This document shows positions 42,655 through 51,240 of a stretch of DNA of 64,000 nucleotides, piece after piece (the stretch's first letter is position 1; every line of letters begins with the position of its first letter). The DNA comes from an uncultured Granulosicoccaceae bacterium. Lineage in GTDB: Bacteria > Pseudomonadota > Gammaproteobacteria > CALCKW01. The position numbers and the translations under genes were made by a program. Below the pieces are notes generated by a model. It was not told where the DNA came from. It saw only the letters and a list, made by a program, of their open reading frames with translations, and made no database searches. The stretch is from NCBI GenBank assembly GCA_937965695.1, contig CALCKW010000004.1, forward strand, positions 1 to 64,000, written 5' to 3'.

Positions 42655-43419
42655 TTGAAGAACAAGCGCAACGACCCGTGTTCCTGCGGCAGCGGTAAGA
42701 AGTTCAAAAAATGCTGCATGCAAAATGAATTAGGGTTGACCGGTCAAGACTTGTTGAGCGTACTGAGACAGTTGCGCCCCGCGTTAGAAAGCGCGGGCAA
42801 ACAGCGCTATGGCGTATCCGTCGTCAATGCCGCATGGAAAGACTTCAGCCGCTGGGGCCGAGGGGCCATTGCCCGCGAAGAACACGCGTACCAGTCAGCT
42901 TTTTCCGCCTGGCAACTGTTTGCTTGGCTGCCAGACGACACGTCACTAGATGGCGAAACATTCGATTCAACGCCGTCTGATCACTCAATCGCCTTTGACT
43001 ATTTAAAAGCAAACAGGGATGAACTCAGCCCGGTAGAGCAGGGTGTGATCGAAGTGGCCAGCACAGCACCCTACAGCTTTTATACCGTTCGCGCGGTTGC
43101 TGCAGAGCAACGACTTCATTTGCGTGAAATTTACACGGGGCAGGATATTGTAGTGGAAGGGGTTGCAACCCAATCCTATGTGGAAGGTGAAGTGCTTTTT
43201 ACTGCTGTGTTGAGTGTGAATGGCGTCTCGGTGTTACTGGGCTGTATGCCCAACCCGCTCAGTGCCGGCAATCGCACTATCATTGAAGGTCATCGCGAGA
43301 AGTGGCGCGTCGAAGAGGGTAAGCCTATTGATCGCCGCCTCTTGTACTTGCATGACACCGAGCTGCGACGCTTTTATTTCCTCTTGCTTTCGAAAGTACA
43401 GCGGGCTGGTCTGCATTAG
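42655..43419 (+). CDS. SEC-C motif zinc-binding protein (YchJ-like)
   Basis: 254 residues. The N-terminal SEC-C zinc motif is DPCSCGSGKKFKKCC, as at the end of SecA and in YchJ. The remainder has no clear motif beyond conserved aromatic residues. SEC-C modules mediate contact with ribosomes or other proteins, so this one may recognise a translation or secretion partner. It starts at TTG 42655 behind GGAAAGAAG. It sits 67 bases after the GST gene. Confidence 0.8.
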   Translation: MKNKRNDPCSCGSGKKFKKCCMQNELGLTGQDLLSVLRQLRPALESAGKQRYGVSVVNAAWKDFSRWGRGAIAREEHAYQSAFSAWQLFAWLPDDTSLDGETFDSTPSDHSIAFDYLKANRDELSPVEQGVIEVASTAPYSFYTVRAVAAEQRLHLREIYTGQDIVVEGVATQSYVEGEVLFTAVLSVNGVSVLLGCMPNPLSAGNRTIIEGHREKWRVEEGKPIDRRLLYLHDTELRRFYFLLLSKVQRAGLH

Positions 43420-43744
43420 CTCGTGCGCTGAACAATAAGGCGATTGAACTCGACTGTACCTACCAGATCGCATCCGCAACAGGTGCTTGTGTTGGGCTTC
43501 TCTGCGGGTGCATTTTCGTCTTACTGGCCTAAGCCGGGCTCTGCCATTGCGCCTTTCAGTGTGCAAACAGGCGTTATTCCTTGGTTTTCTGAAGCGTGAG
43601 TGCAACCTTTATAGATAAGTCTATCGCTCTGATTTATAAGATTTTTCTAGATTTTATTCGCTACACGTGTTGTCTCACTTGCGCTCGAACTTCCTGTTGC
43701 CCTAGATCTTAGTGATTGTGTGCTGCTCAAAAATATTATGCCTT
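43420..43744. other. Gap with no gene called
   Basis: Two short open stretches run here in different frames (one leads in from the SEC-C gene, one begins at a TTG), both under 55 codons and without a convincing start. A T-rich stretch precedes the PadR operator. I see no RNA gene. Confidence 0.4.
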
Positions 43745-43765
43745 ATACTTTGCAATACAAAGTAT
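43745..43765 (+). promoter_or_regulatory. PadR operator/promoter region
   Basis: A perfect inverted repeat, ATACTTTG-N5-CAAAGTAT, ends 18 bases before the PadR ATG, with TATTAT nearby as a -10-like element. PadR proteins bind such palindromes and repress their own operon. Confidence 0.75.
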
Positions 43766-43783
43766 TATGTGTATTATTGATTC

Positions 43784-44131
43784 ATGGAAAATTCTACGAC
43801 TTACCAAAAATGGCTGGCGCAATCGCGCAAGGGGTATCTAGAGCTTTGTGTGCTTTTGGTGCTGCGACAGAAAAAATCTTCGTACGGATTAGAAGTGCTG
43901 CAAACGCTTGAGCGAGCGGGGTTATCGATCAATGAAGGTACTTTGTATCCCTTACTCAACCGCATGTTTAAAAACGGTTGGCTGACATCCCAATGGGTCA
44001 CCCCGTCAGACGGTGGACATCCGAGGCGCCACTATGAGCTCAGCGAAGAGGGCTTAGTGCTTCTACCTCAGATGATAGATACCTATAAAAATAACCAAGA
44101 ATCGCTGGAAATCTTGAAGGAACTGAAATGA
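43784..44131 (+). CDS. PadR-family transcriptional regulator
   Basis: 115 residues, PadR-type winged HTH. RKGYLELCVLLVLRQKKSSYGLEVLQTLE leads the fold, with GTLYPLLNRMFKNGWL and the wing GGHPRRHYELSEEG. It overlaps the following HAAS-domain gene by four bases (ATGA) and probably controls that pair from the palindrome at 43745. The arrangement of PadR with a HAAS/DUF1700-type membrane protein is common in many bacteria. Confidence 0.92.
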   Translation: MENSTTYQKWLAQSRKGYLELCVLLVLRQKKSSYGLEVLQTLERAGLSINEGTLYPLLNRMFKNGWLTSQWVTPSDGGHPRRHYELSEEGLVLLPQMIDTYKNNQESLEILKELK

Positions 44132-44892
44132 ACAACGATCAATTTATTGCTGCGTTTAAAAAGGCACTTGCGGGTTTAGACAAATCCTCTCAGAAAGATA
44201 TCGTTCAGGAGATCAAGAGCCATGCTGCTGAATCTGGCGATCCGCTGTTTGAACGATTCGGATCACCTGAAGATCTGGCCAGACAATATTTAGACGGTGA
44301 AAAGATTGCTGTTCCATTGGGCGAAAAAATTTGGGGTATCAGCAAGAAGCTATTTATTGGAATAGGCATGGCAGCTGTGGCACTTGCTATAGTGGTTTCA
44401 ATTATTGTCTGGTGGTGGACACGTGATCCATTTAATTACGCCGACGAATCAGCTGAAGAGCTGGGTGTTAACAAAGCGGCTTGGCAGAGTTTCGCGTGGT
44501 CAGATGACTTGCACCTGGATGTAGAGCGCGCGTCTGTTGTTATCTATTGGCACGACGAACTGTTAGTGAGATCTAACTGTAAGATTCAAGATCCGCCAAA
44601 AGTTGAAGGTGCCAAGGTATCGATTACCCGCGGAAAGTGTTTAGTGTATTTACCAAAAGTAGTGACCCAAATTACGGCAGAACAGGCTGAAATTGTACTC
44701 GTCAGGCCACAGGTATCTTTGGACATGGAAATCAAGCAGACGGAACTTAGGGTGGCTGCAAACGGAGAGCGGTATCGCTACATCATCGACGGGTCTCGCA
44801 CCAAAATAGACGATCTGCCATCGCACGAAGATGCCGCGCTAGAGCTGAGAATAAAATCTTCTGAAACGAGAATTTCTGCCTACAGCTACTGA
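44128..44892 (+). CDS. HAAS/DUF1700-type membrane protein
   Basis: 254 residues. Residues 1-60 (FKKALAGLDKSSQKDIVQEIKSHAAES, then RFGSPEDLARQYL) match the HAAS (DUF1700) helical signalling domain. A single transmembrane segment follows (about 70-92, FIGIGMAAVALAIVVSIIVWWW), and then an extracytoplasmic beta-rich region resembling DUF4097. Such proteins pair with PadR regulators in envelope-stress-like systems. The function of the outer domain is unknown. Translationally coupled to PadR. Confidence 0.82.
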   Translation: MNNDQFIAAFKKALAGLDKSSQKDIVQEIKSHAAESGDPLFERFGSPEDLARQYLDGEKIAVPLGEKIWGISKKLFIGIGMAAVALAIVVSIIVWWWTRDPFNYADESAEELGVNKAAWQSFAWSDDLHLDVERASVVIYWHDELLVRSNCKIQDPPKVEGAKVSITRGKCLVYLPKVVTQITAEQAEIVLVRPQVSLDMEIKQTELRVAANGERYRYIIDGSRTKIDDLPSHEDAALELRIKSSETRISAYSY

Positions 44893-44930
44893 CACCATTC
44901 AGAATTTATCAACATAGTTGGAGCATCTAG

Positions 44931-45110
44931 ATGGATATTAATCCGGCCGAGAGTCACATGCGGGGCGACGCGGGCGCTTACGTAATTTTTCAATGGTTTT
45001 TATTCTCAGCCATAGCAGCAGTGCTCTCCGTTGCAATACATGAGCTCAGTCACACCTTATTTGCCACCAAAAACACGGACAGCCTGAGCCGTGTCTTCTA
45101 CTTGCAATAG
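44931..45110 (+). CDS. Truncated membrane peptide with HExxH-like motif (HELSH)
   Basis: 59 codons from ATG 44931, with GGAG eight bases upstream. Residues 17-45 form a hydrophobic helix carrying IHELSHTL, like the transmembrane HExxH of site-2-type (M50) proteases. The frame then runs 54 bases into the antisense 3' end of the TOPRIM gene and stops. A complete M50 protease would need several more helices and the LDG/NxxPxxxxDG motif, which are absent. I read it as the surviving start of a truncated gene following the PadR-HAAS pair. Confidence 0.5.
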   Translation: MDINPAESHMRGDAGAYVIFQWFLFSAIAAVLSVAIHELSHTLFATKNTDSLSRVFYLQ

Positions 45111-45692
45111 GTGCTCACGGCGTGTTTTCCGTTCTAAGCAGCTCTCTCGCAGCAGTGGTATATCTAAGCTCGCGACCCCTTTGAATCGGGTGATTTTGAC
45201 GTTAGTCATGCCTTTTTGTTCAAAGTGATCGCTGATATTTTGTCGGTGTTTTTCTGAATAGGCGTACACAGGAGCAGACTGACCCGGTACTACAAGCCTG
45301 AAAAGAGGGGCTCTTATGGCTGTTACCTTTTTTGCGTGCAGCAGCTCTGCCATTCGAAGATGCATGAATATCTGCACCAGAGCACCGCAGTGAATACCGT
45401 CAGCATCGGGATCAAACAATAAATTTATTCGCCGGTAACGAAGGTTGGAGAGGGTGAGGTCGTTGTCGAGACCACAGCCCAAAGCTTGTGTCAGCGCTTG
45501 CAATTGTTCGTCTTTGTCCACTCTGCCTGGATTGGCTTTGGCAGCGTTGACAGGCTTACCCTGCAAAGCGAGTACAGCTTGAGTATTGGCGTCTCGGCCA
45601 CGTCGCACATTGGCGGCGGCCGATAGCCCTTCAACGACAAATATTTCGTTACAAGCATCGGCACCGTGGTGGTTACAATCGAGCAGGTTCAT
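45057..45692 (-). CDS. Free-standing TOPRIM protein with GyrB/ParE C-terminal tail
   Basis: 211 residues. It corresponds to the TOPRIM plus tail of GyrB/ParE without ATPase or transducer. E21 in FVVEGLSAA replaces the EGDSA Glu (the next Asp is Leu), D94-D96-D98 in FDPDADGIH match DADVDGSH, and LALQGKPVN with ALGCG also match GyrB. The tail KITRFKGVASLDIPLLRES corresponds to the RYKGLGEM region. All TOPRIM acidic residues are retained, so metal binding is likely. It lies 18 bases after the Cys-hydrolase, last in the NRPS cluster. It could be a resistance or decoy factor for a gyrase-targeting product, or a DNA- or RNA-acting enzyme. Confidence 0.83.
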   Translation of the reverse strand: MNLLDCNHHGADACNEIFVVEGLSAAANVRRGRDANTQAVLALQGKPVNAAKANPGRVDKDEQLQALTQALGCGLDNDLTLSNLRYRRINLLFDPDADGIHCGALVQIFMHLRMAELLHAKKVTAIRAPLFRLVVPGQSAPVYAYSEKHRQNISDHFEQKGMTNVKITRFKGVASLDIPLLRESCLERKTRREHLLQVEDTAQAVRVFGGK

Positions 45693-45710
45693 TGCTCTTG
45701 AGTCTCTAAA

Positions 45711-46556
45711 CTATTTGATGCTCAGTATATGCTCGACTACCGTGTTAACAACCTTTTTGCGATCTTCGTCGATCATCAAGAGGTGATCGACTTCAGGGTA
45801 GTAGACTTCACGCATGTGCGGGTTGTTGGCTAGGGCAGGGGCCGCATCAGCCAACTGGCCGCGGTAGCTGTATTCGTCGATGACTCCACCTGTAAATAGG
45901 CATAGCAGGGAGACCTCACGCGAAAGAAGTTGAGTGAACTGCTCCAAAATTTTTTCCGGTGGTTTACTTTCTAAGAATAAACTCTCGGTTGCTACTTGGA
46001 GGTCGACCTGTTCGGGTTGCCTTTTGTCCGTTTCAGCGCGACCCAATTTTTGATTAAGTAGGTCAATAGCTTTCAACCATGAGCGTTTTTGAAGTAGCCT
46101 GGGCAAAACTAATCTTTTGAACCAATGTAATTTGTACCATTTACTCTCCAAAGAGTAACCATCAAGCGAGACCACACCAACCACGCGATCGTCTTGAGCT
46201 GCTATTTCTATCGCATCGTAAGCACCCGAGCACAGTCCGACTAATACAAAACGATCGATGCCCTTTTGTTGGCTAAGCGTGTCAATGACTTCTTGCACTT
46301 CCGCTAGAGTGTTTTCTTCTAGTTCTGCATTATTCGGCCGTTCTACTGAGTCACCAATTCCGGCGAGATCAAAACGCAGTGAACTGACACCTCGTGAAAC
46401 GAGTTGGCGCGCGCACTCGACGTAGAGCCGATTGGGGCCATGGCTTCGCAGTAATCCGGCACTGAGAAAAAGAACCGCCGGTAGATCTTTGTTGTCTGCC
46501 CCAGACCACATACCGTTGAGAGACCATGGTTGGCTTATAGAAAAAACCTCTTCCAC
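45711..46556 (-). CDS. Alpha/beta hydrolase with Cys nucleophile position, NRPS-cluster
   Basis: 281 residues. Fold elements are FLSAGLLRSHGPNRLYVECAR, SSLRFDLAGIGDS and the nucleophile elbow VLVGLCSGAYD: in the G-x-S-x-G pattern the third position is C109. An acid (around GGVIDEYSY) and His (PEVDHLLM) follow. Similar GLCSGA or GLCDAA elbows occur in hydrolases of polysaccharide/exosortase and NRPS clusters. It could release or edit the NRPS product. It starts at GTG 46556 immediately after the NRPS stop, with AAAGGAG inside the NRPS 3' end. Confidence 0.85.
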   Translation of the reverse strand: MEEVFSISQPWSLNGMWSGADNKDLPAVLFLSAGLLRSHGPNRLYVECARQLVSRGVSSLRFDLAGIGDSVERPNNAELEENTLAEVQEVIDTLSQQKGIDRFVLVGLCSGAYDAIEIAAQDDRVVGVVSLDGYSLESKWYKLHWFKRLVLPRLLQKRSWLKAIDLLNQKLGRAETDKRQPEQVDLQVATESLFLESKPPEKILEQFTQLLSREVSLLCLFTGGVIDEYSYRGQLADAAPALANNPHMREVYYPEVDHLLMIDEDRKKVVNTVVEHILSIK

Positions 46557-49500
46557 TTATATTCTCCTTTCCATAAAGGCGGATAGTACATATCGCCTCA
46601 TGTCGAAACTGTCTATGTCGGTGCTCGAGCAAGCGAGCGTGTCGTACCAGTTTAGATTGTCTGCGGTATCTATGATATTTGCTGACCCATAGTCGCGCGT
46701 GGTCGAGTCACTTGACAGCAGAACGTGAAAGCGTTTATCGAGTTTCGAAGGGTCGAGTTTGAAGGCGTCAATATCGGCCCGGAGCTGAGTATTGATGCTT
46801 AGTCCCGGTGTTTGCAGTCCTTTTGGATCGGAAACTATTCGCGGTTTTAAGTAATAGAACCCGCTAGTGGTCATGTCTCTGTAGAGCTTTAATCGGGCTT
46901 GCCACCAGCGCTCACCAGATACGATGGGATCCCACAAGAAAGCTTGTTCTAGTTCGATACTCTCGAAGAGCTCATTGTCCAAAAGACTGGCCGTAAAACG
47001 GCCAGCCAGTACTGAAATAGTCGAGCATCCAGACTGCTCCAAAAGCACTTTGGCCGCGCACCGTATGTCGCTGCGCCATTGTCTCAATGAATTGACGTCA
47101 GTGCTGGCTAGGGAAGAGTTACCTGTACCCGATAAGTCCAATCGCATACTGTGCACATTCTGCTTGGCAAGTTCAATCGCCAGTGATCGATAACTCCTGT
47201 CGGTTCGGCTCTGCTCGTATCCGTGGCTAGCCACCATTAACAAGGCATTGTGGTTTTTCTGCCGGTGTCGAACGTGGGTGCAAAACAACTGCAACGCACC
47301 ATTGGTGATGTTTTGCACAGAAATTTCAGGTTGGGCGTTACTGTCGATCTGACTTAGATCTACCGATGAATCGCTTGTCGGATCCAAGCGTGTAGCCACT
47401 TGGCTGAGACTGCCCATGATCAATGTTCGCATGGGCAACTTAGACCCATAGTGGTTTTCAACCCAGTGAATAAATTTTGTCGCGACAAGCGAATGCCCGC
47501 CTAACCGGAAGAAGTTGCTTGAAGGGACAATGTCAGTTGCACCGATTAGTTTCTGCCACTGCAAGGCAATCTCTTGCTGTGTCTCAGTTTCGAGAGGGGC
47601 TGGTTCTTTGGAGGGCATAGGCAATGAGGGTGCCGGCAGTGCCTTTCGATCAAGTTTCCCATTGGGGGTTAGCGGCATGCTTGGCACAGGAACAAACTGC
47701 TGCGGAATCATGTATGCCGGAAGCTTTTTGGCCAAATGTTGCTGAAAACGCTCGTCGACAGCGACAGTTGTTGCATTGTCGTTTGCTACCCAATATGCAA
47801 CGAGACGTTTATTCCCAGGCATGTCTTCACGAACCATGACCGCGCACTGTGCAACTTCTTCATGGCTGCTAAACACGGATTCTATCTCGCCTAATTCAAT
47901 GCGATAGCCATTGAGTTTTACCAGATTGTCCAGACGGCCCAGATAAATCAAATTGCCATCACCCTGCCAGCGGGCTAGGTCACCTGTACGATAGAGACGC
48001 GCATCTTTTTCTTTGCAGAAGGGATCTGTAAGGAATTGTGTTGTGTTTAGATCCTCGCGATTACTGTACCCGAGGCTGACACCGTCACCGGCGATACATA
48101 ACTCTCCAGATGTTCCCAGTGGGCAAAGTTGCAGTTGATCATTGAGAATGTAGACGCGGGTGTTAGCGATCGGCTTGCCAATACTGACAGTGCCTGTCGC
48201 GTCAGTAATTTGGTGGCAGGTAGACCATACCGTCGTCTCGGTTGGGCCATACATGTTCCACAACGTACAAAGCTTGGGCAGCAGTCGGGGTAGCAAGTCA
48301 GTTGGCATCGCTTCACCCCCCATCAAGCCAGTTAGTTCAGGGCGACCCGCCCAACCAGACTCGAGTAACAGCCGCCATGTTGTGGGTGTTGCTTGTAACA
48401 CGGTGATTTTTTCTTGATCCAAGAAACTCGCCAATCGCTGCCCATCACTGGCCAATTCGCGACTGGCGATGACCACCTGCGCCCCTGTGATAAGGGGTAA
48501 AAAAAGCTCTAATACAGATATATCAAAGGACAGTGTCGTGACCGCTAGCAGTTTGTCGTCCGGTGTTAGTCCTGGCTTGTGCTGCATTGAAAGTAAGAAA
48601 TTTAGGACGTTCAATTGGGTCAGTTGAACGCCTTTAGGCTTGCCTGTCGATCCTGAGGTGTAAATCACATAAGCGAGATCATGCATTTTCGCACAAGCTG
48701 AATCGTCAAGTGTTTTTCCTGCTAGAGCCGCCTTACTTGTAGACAGCCAATCTGACTCTAAACAAATAACATTGGCATCGGTGCTTGGCAGCGTGTCCTT
48801 TAAGGACTGCTCCGTAATTAATATCGGTGCACTCGCGTCATGCAGAATATATTGCACACGCTCTGCTGGGTAAGTTGGATCCATCGGCAGGTAAGCACTG
48901 CCGGAACGAAGTATGCCCAGCAGAGCCACCAACATGGATGCAGAACGGTTGACTGAAAGTGCTACTAAAACACCAGGCCCTGCACCCAGTTGTTGTAAAT
49001 GTATCGCTAGTTTTTCTGCTTGGCGCGTGAGCTGCCGAAAACTTAGCTCTCCGGACGCGTCGTCGCGCACCGCTATTGTGTCGGGGTGTTGCTGCGCTTG
49101 CTGCCAAATTAGGTCAGCAAGGTTTTTTGAGGTATCGATGCGGGTCGGTGCGGGATTCAATTCAGAGATCAGCACTTGCTCTTCTCTTTGGCTGAGAATT
49201 TGAAGTTGCGAAATCGGTGTATTCGGTTGCGATAACCCTTGGTCTAAAAGACGTTGGTATTGCTCGCAGAATCTTCTGATAGAGTTATTTTGGTAAAGCT
49301 CGTCGCTGTAAACGAAACGCCCCCGATAACTTCGACCGTCGGTTTCACGAGCAGATTTTATTTCCAGAAGAAGATCATGTTCGCTAGTCTTTGTTGCAAC
49401 ATCGATTGAAAGCCACTGCATATTCTCCAATTCTTTTTCTAGTTCCTGATCCTCTCTCATAGAAAAGCAGTAGGGAGAGAACGGTAATTGGTCAGGTACA

Positions 49501-50516
49501 CGTGGCGGTTTTATGCGCTGTACTATTTCGTCAAAAGAGACATCGCTGTTATTGATAGCGTCTTCAAGTGTTTTAGTCACCTGAATGATCAGTGAGCGAA
49601 AGCTCAGGCTCGTATCCAATTGAGTGCGAATTGGCAGAATACCCTCAAACGCGCCAACGGTATCTTTGAATAGGCAATTGTTGCGCCCATGAACCGTAGT
49701 TGCAATAGCGATGTCGTGGCTTCGCGTATTTAGTTGTAGCAGAAACAGGTATCCCGCCAAGAGAACAGCGTGTGCTGTGCTGTTCATCTCTTTTGCCAGA
49801 GCAATGACCCGGCTGTGAGATTTTTCGTTCAACTCAAACTCAATCTGCGCGGCGCTAAAATTTCGTGATGTAGGGGGTTTGAAATCTAGATTTAGCTCAG
49901 CGGGTTCAATGTCAGCAAGTTGGGCATGCCAGTAGTCGAGTTGATTTTTGTATTGCCTAGCCGTTCTTGCTTTATTGTCGGCTAATGCAAATTCGACAAA
50001 TGGATGTGGAGACTGTATCAGCGATTTTCCCGCATACACAGCCAAGACTTCACGAACCACTATGTTCAATGACAGATAGTCTGCGGCTAAGCGGTGGGCG
50101 ACTAAGACTAACAGGTGGGCTTCAGTGATTGTTTTTGCTAGATGTGTGCGGATCAGTGGGCCTGTTTTTAAGTCGAACTGGGGTGAGTCTGCACAACTCT
50201 CCACATACTGTTGTTCGGATTGTCCAGCCGCTATTAGGTCCTCTGAGACGAGGGGCTTAATGGCATTAACCAAGCACATTGAGGGACCAGAAACATGGTG
50301 GTCTAAGTGCATGGTTAAAATACGGTGACGTTCCAGAACTTCGTATAGCCCATTGATCAAACGTGAGGTATCTAATTCACCGTTGATGCGAACCGCGTAG
50401 GTCACGTGATTTATGCTGGTGTCGCGGTCGGCGTTCTGAGATAGCAGCCAATGCCGCAGTTGACTGGCAGCCAGTGGTGTTTTTGTTGTTTGTTCTGTCA
50501 GTCCTAGCTGTTCCAA
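46557..50516 (-). CDS. Single-module NRPS: condensation-adenylation-carrier with terminal hydrolase-like domain
   Basis: 1319 residues. Condensation domain about 1-445, where the HHxxxDG motif is H141-R142-L-A-A-D146-Y147, so the catalytic second His is Arg. Adenylation domain about 465-960 with YTSGSTGKPKG, YGPTETT, YRTGDLARW and the A10 lysine. The Stachelhaus-type residues read D665-I-L-Q-M-G-M-V-W-K, very like the glycine code DILQLGLIWK. Carrier-protein serine S1009 in LGGHSL. Residues 1075-1319 resemble an alpha/beta hydrolase (SHGYEQS, SMRLDLSGTGNS), but the nucleophile elbow is AGRFT, so it is probably inactive. No upstream ATG exists in frame; TTG 50516 is used. A TGA precedes it. 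Confidence 0.88.
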   Translation of the reverse strand: MEQLGLTEQTTKTPLAASQLRHWLLSQNADRDTSINHVTYAVRINGELDTSRLINGLYEVLERHRILTMHLDHHVSGPSMCLVNAIKPLVSEDLIAAGQSEQQYVESCADSPQFDLKTGPLIRTHLAKTITEAHLLVLVAHRLAADYLSLNIVVREVLAVYAGKSLIQSPHPFVEFALADNKARTARQYKNQLDYWHAQLADIEPAELNLDFKPPTSRNFSAAQIEFELNEKSHSRVIALAKEMNSTAHAVLLAGYLFLLQLNTRSHDIAIATTVHGRNNCLFKDTVGAFEGILPIRTQLDTSLSFRSLIIQVTKTLEDAINNSDVSFDEIVQRIKPPRVPDQLPFSPYCFSMREDQELEKELENMQWLSIDVATKTSEHDLLLEIKSARETDGRSYRGRFVYSDELYQNNSIRRFCEQYQRLLDQGLSQPNTPISQLQILSQREEQVLISELNPAPTRIDTSKNLADLIWQQAQQHPDTIAVRDDASGELSFRQLTRQAEKLAIHLQQLGAGPGVLVALSVNRSASMLVALLGILRSGSAYLPMDPTYPAERVQYILHDASAPILITEQSLKDTLPSTDANVICLESDWLSTSKAALAGKTLDDSACAKMHDLAYVIYTSGSTGKPKGVQLTQLNVLNFLLSMQHKPGLTPDDKLLAVTTLSFDISVLELFLPLITGAQVVIASRELASDGQRLASFLDQEKITVLQATPTTWRLLLESGWAGRPELTGLMGGEAMPTDLLPRLLPKLCTLWNMYGPTETTVWSTCHQITDATGTVSIGKPIANTRVYILNDQLQLCPLGTSGELCIAGDGVSLGYSNREDLNTTQFLTDPFCKEKDARLYRTGDLARWQGDGNLIYLGRLDNLVKLNGYRIELGEIESVFSSHEEVAQCAVMVREDMPGNKRLVAYWVANDNATTVAVDERFQQHLAKKLPAYMIPQQFVPVPSMPLTPNGKLDRKALPAPSLPMPSKEPAPLETETQQEIALQWQKLIGATDIVPSSNFFRLGGHSLVATKFIHWVENHYGSKLPMRTLIMGSLSQVATRLDPTSDSSVDLSQIDSNAQPEISVQNITNGALQLFCTHVRHRQKNHNALLMVASHGYEQSRTDRSYRSLAIELAKQNVHSMRLDLSGTGNSSLASTDVNSLRQWRSDIRCAAKVLLEQSGCSTISVLAGRFTASLLDNELFESIELEQAFLWDPIVSGERWWQARLKLYRDMTTSGFYYLKPRIVSDPKGLQTPGLSINTQLRADIDAFKLDPSKLDKRFHVLLSSDSTTRDYGSANIIDTADNLNWYDTLACSSTDIDSFDMRRYVLSAFMERRI

Positions 50517-50524
50517 AGTGTCAT

Positions 50525-51091
50525 CTCAGTATTTGCTAAATCTCAATCAATGTGCTTTTAACCTTTCTTCTTCTCCCCGTTACGTTCAACGGATCTGAGA
50601 AATGACGCTGACGACAAAGTGAATTGATATTAGGTTCGACTTTGTTTACGCCCGTGTCTTGACCCCGTTAATCGCTTTTAAAGTCAGAGCAAATTCGGTT
50701 TTATAAAGTCTTGATAGATACAACCGTTTTGTAGGACAGGTTGTATCGATATTGATTCAATTGAAAAGTGAGACCAAAATGCTGCTTCTGACTTCCGTGA
50801 CTATACGGTTGTCATTGGACATTTAGTATTGTGGAAAATACCAATGTCGCATTTTTTAGAAAGCTGAAGTTGGCGTTGTGTGGCGCTTTTGCCAATACCA
50901 AAGGGATTCATCGACGGTTTGTAATGTTGTCGATTATCTGGTTTTTTTTCGGAAAATATTAAATATTAATTATGTGCCGATACACATATTGAAAAAACAG
51001 AATATGCTTTTGCGTAGGTGATTAAAACTTTTGAGTTCAATTTCGTAAAACAATATCGCTGCACGAGAAATACAAGCGAGGGTACTAGGAG
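50525..51091. other. Long AT-rich leader of the NRPS operon, with no gene
   Basis: About 570 bases of AT-rich sequence upstream of the NRPS. Both strands contain only very short frames. It must hold the NRPS promoter and perhaps a long 5' leader. I find no recognisable riboswitch or operator in it. Confidence 0.4.
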
Positions 51092-51186
51092 CCTCAGATC
51101 ACGTCATGCTCACACCGTCGACGCGCGCTAAAATGGCCCAGCTGCGTTGCAAATCTAGCCAATATCACCGCTATTGCCGTCGATTT
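51092..51186 (+). repeat. ERIC-like repeat, copy H (right end lost)
   Basis: CCTCAGATCACGTCATGC, CACACCGTCGAC, AATGGCCCAGCTGCGTTGCA, AATCTAGCCAATA and ATTGCCGTCGATT match copy G. The right arm is replaced by unrelated sequence at about 51187. Located between the NRPS leader and tmpB. Confidence 0.82.
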
Positions 51187-51240
51187 GGCCTCTTAGTCAA
51201 GGCTGGGAATTCTGAGCTTTATTTAAAAATTGGCTGCCTG

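Noticed and set aside
43420-43605. Short frames in the gap after the SEC-C gene
   Set aside because: Two weak frames under 55 codons with no start signal and no family resemblance.
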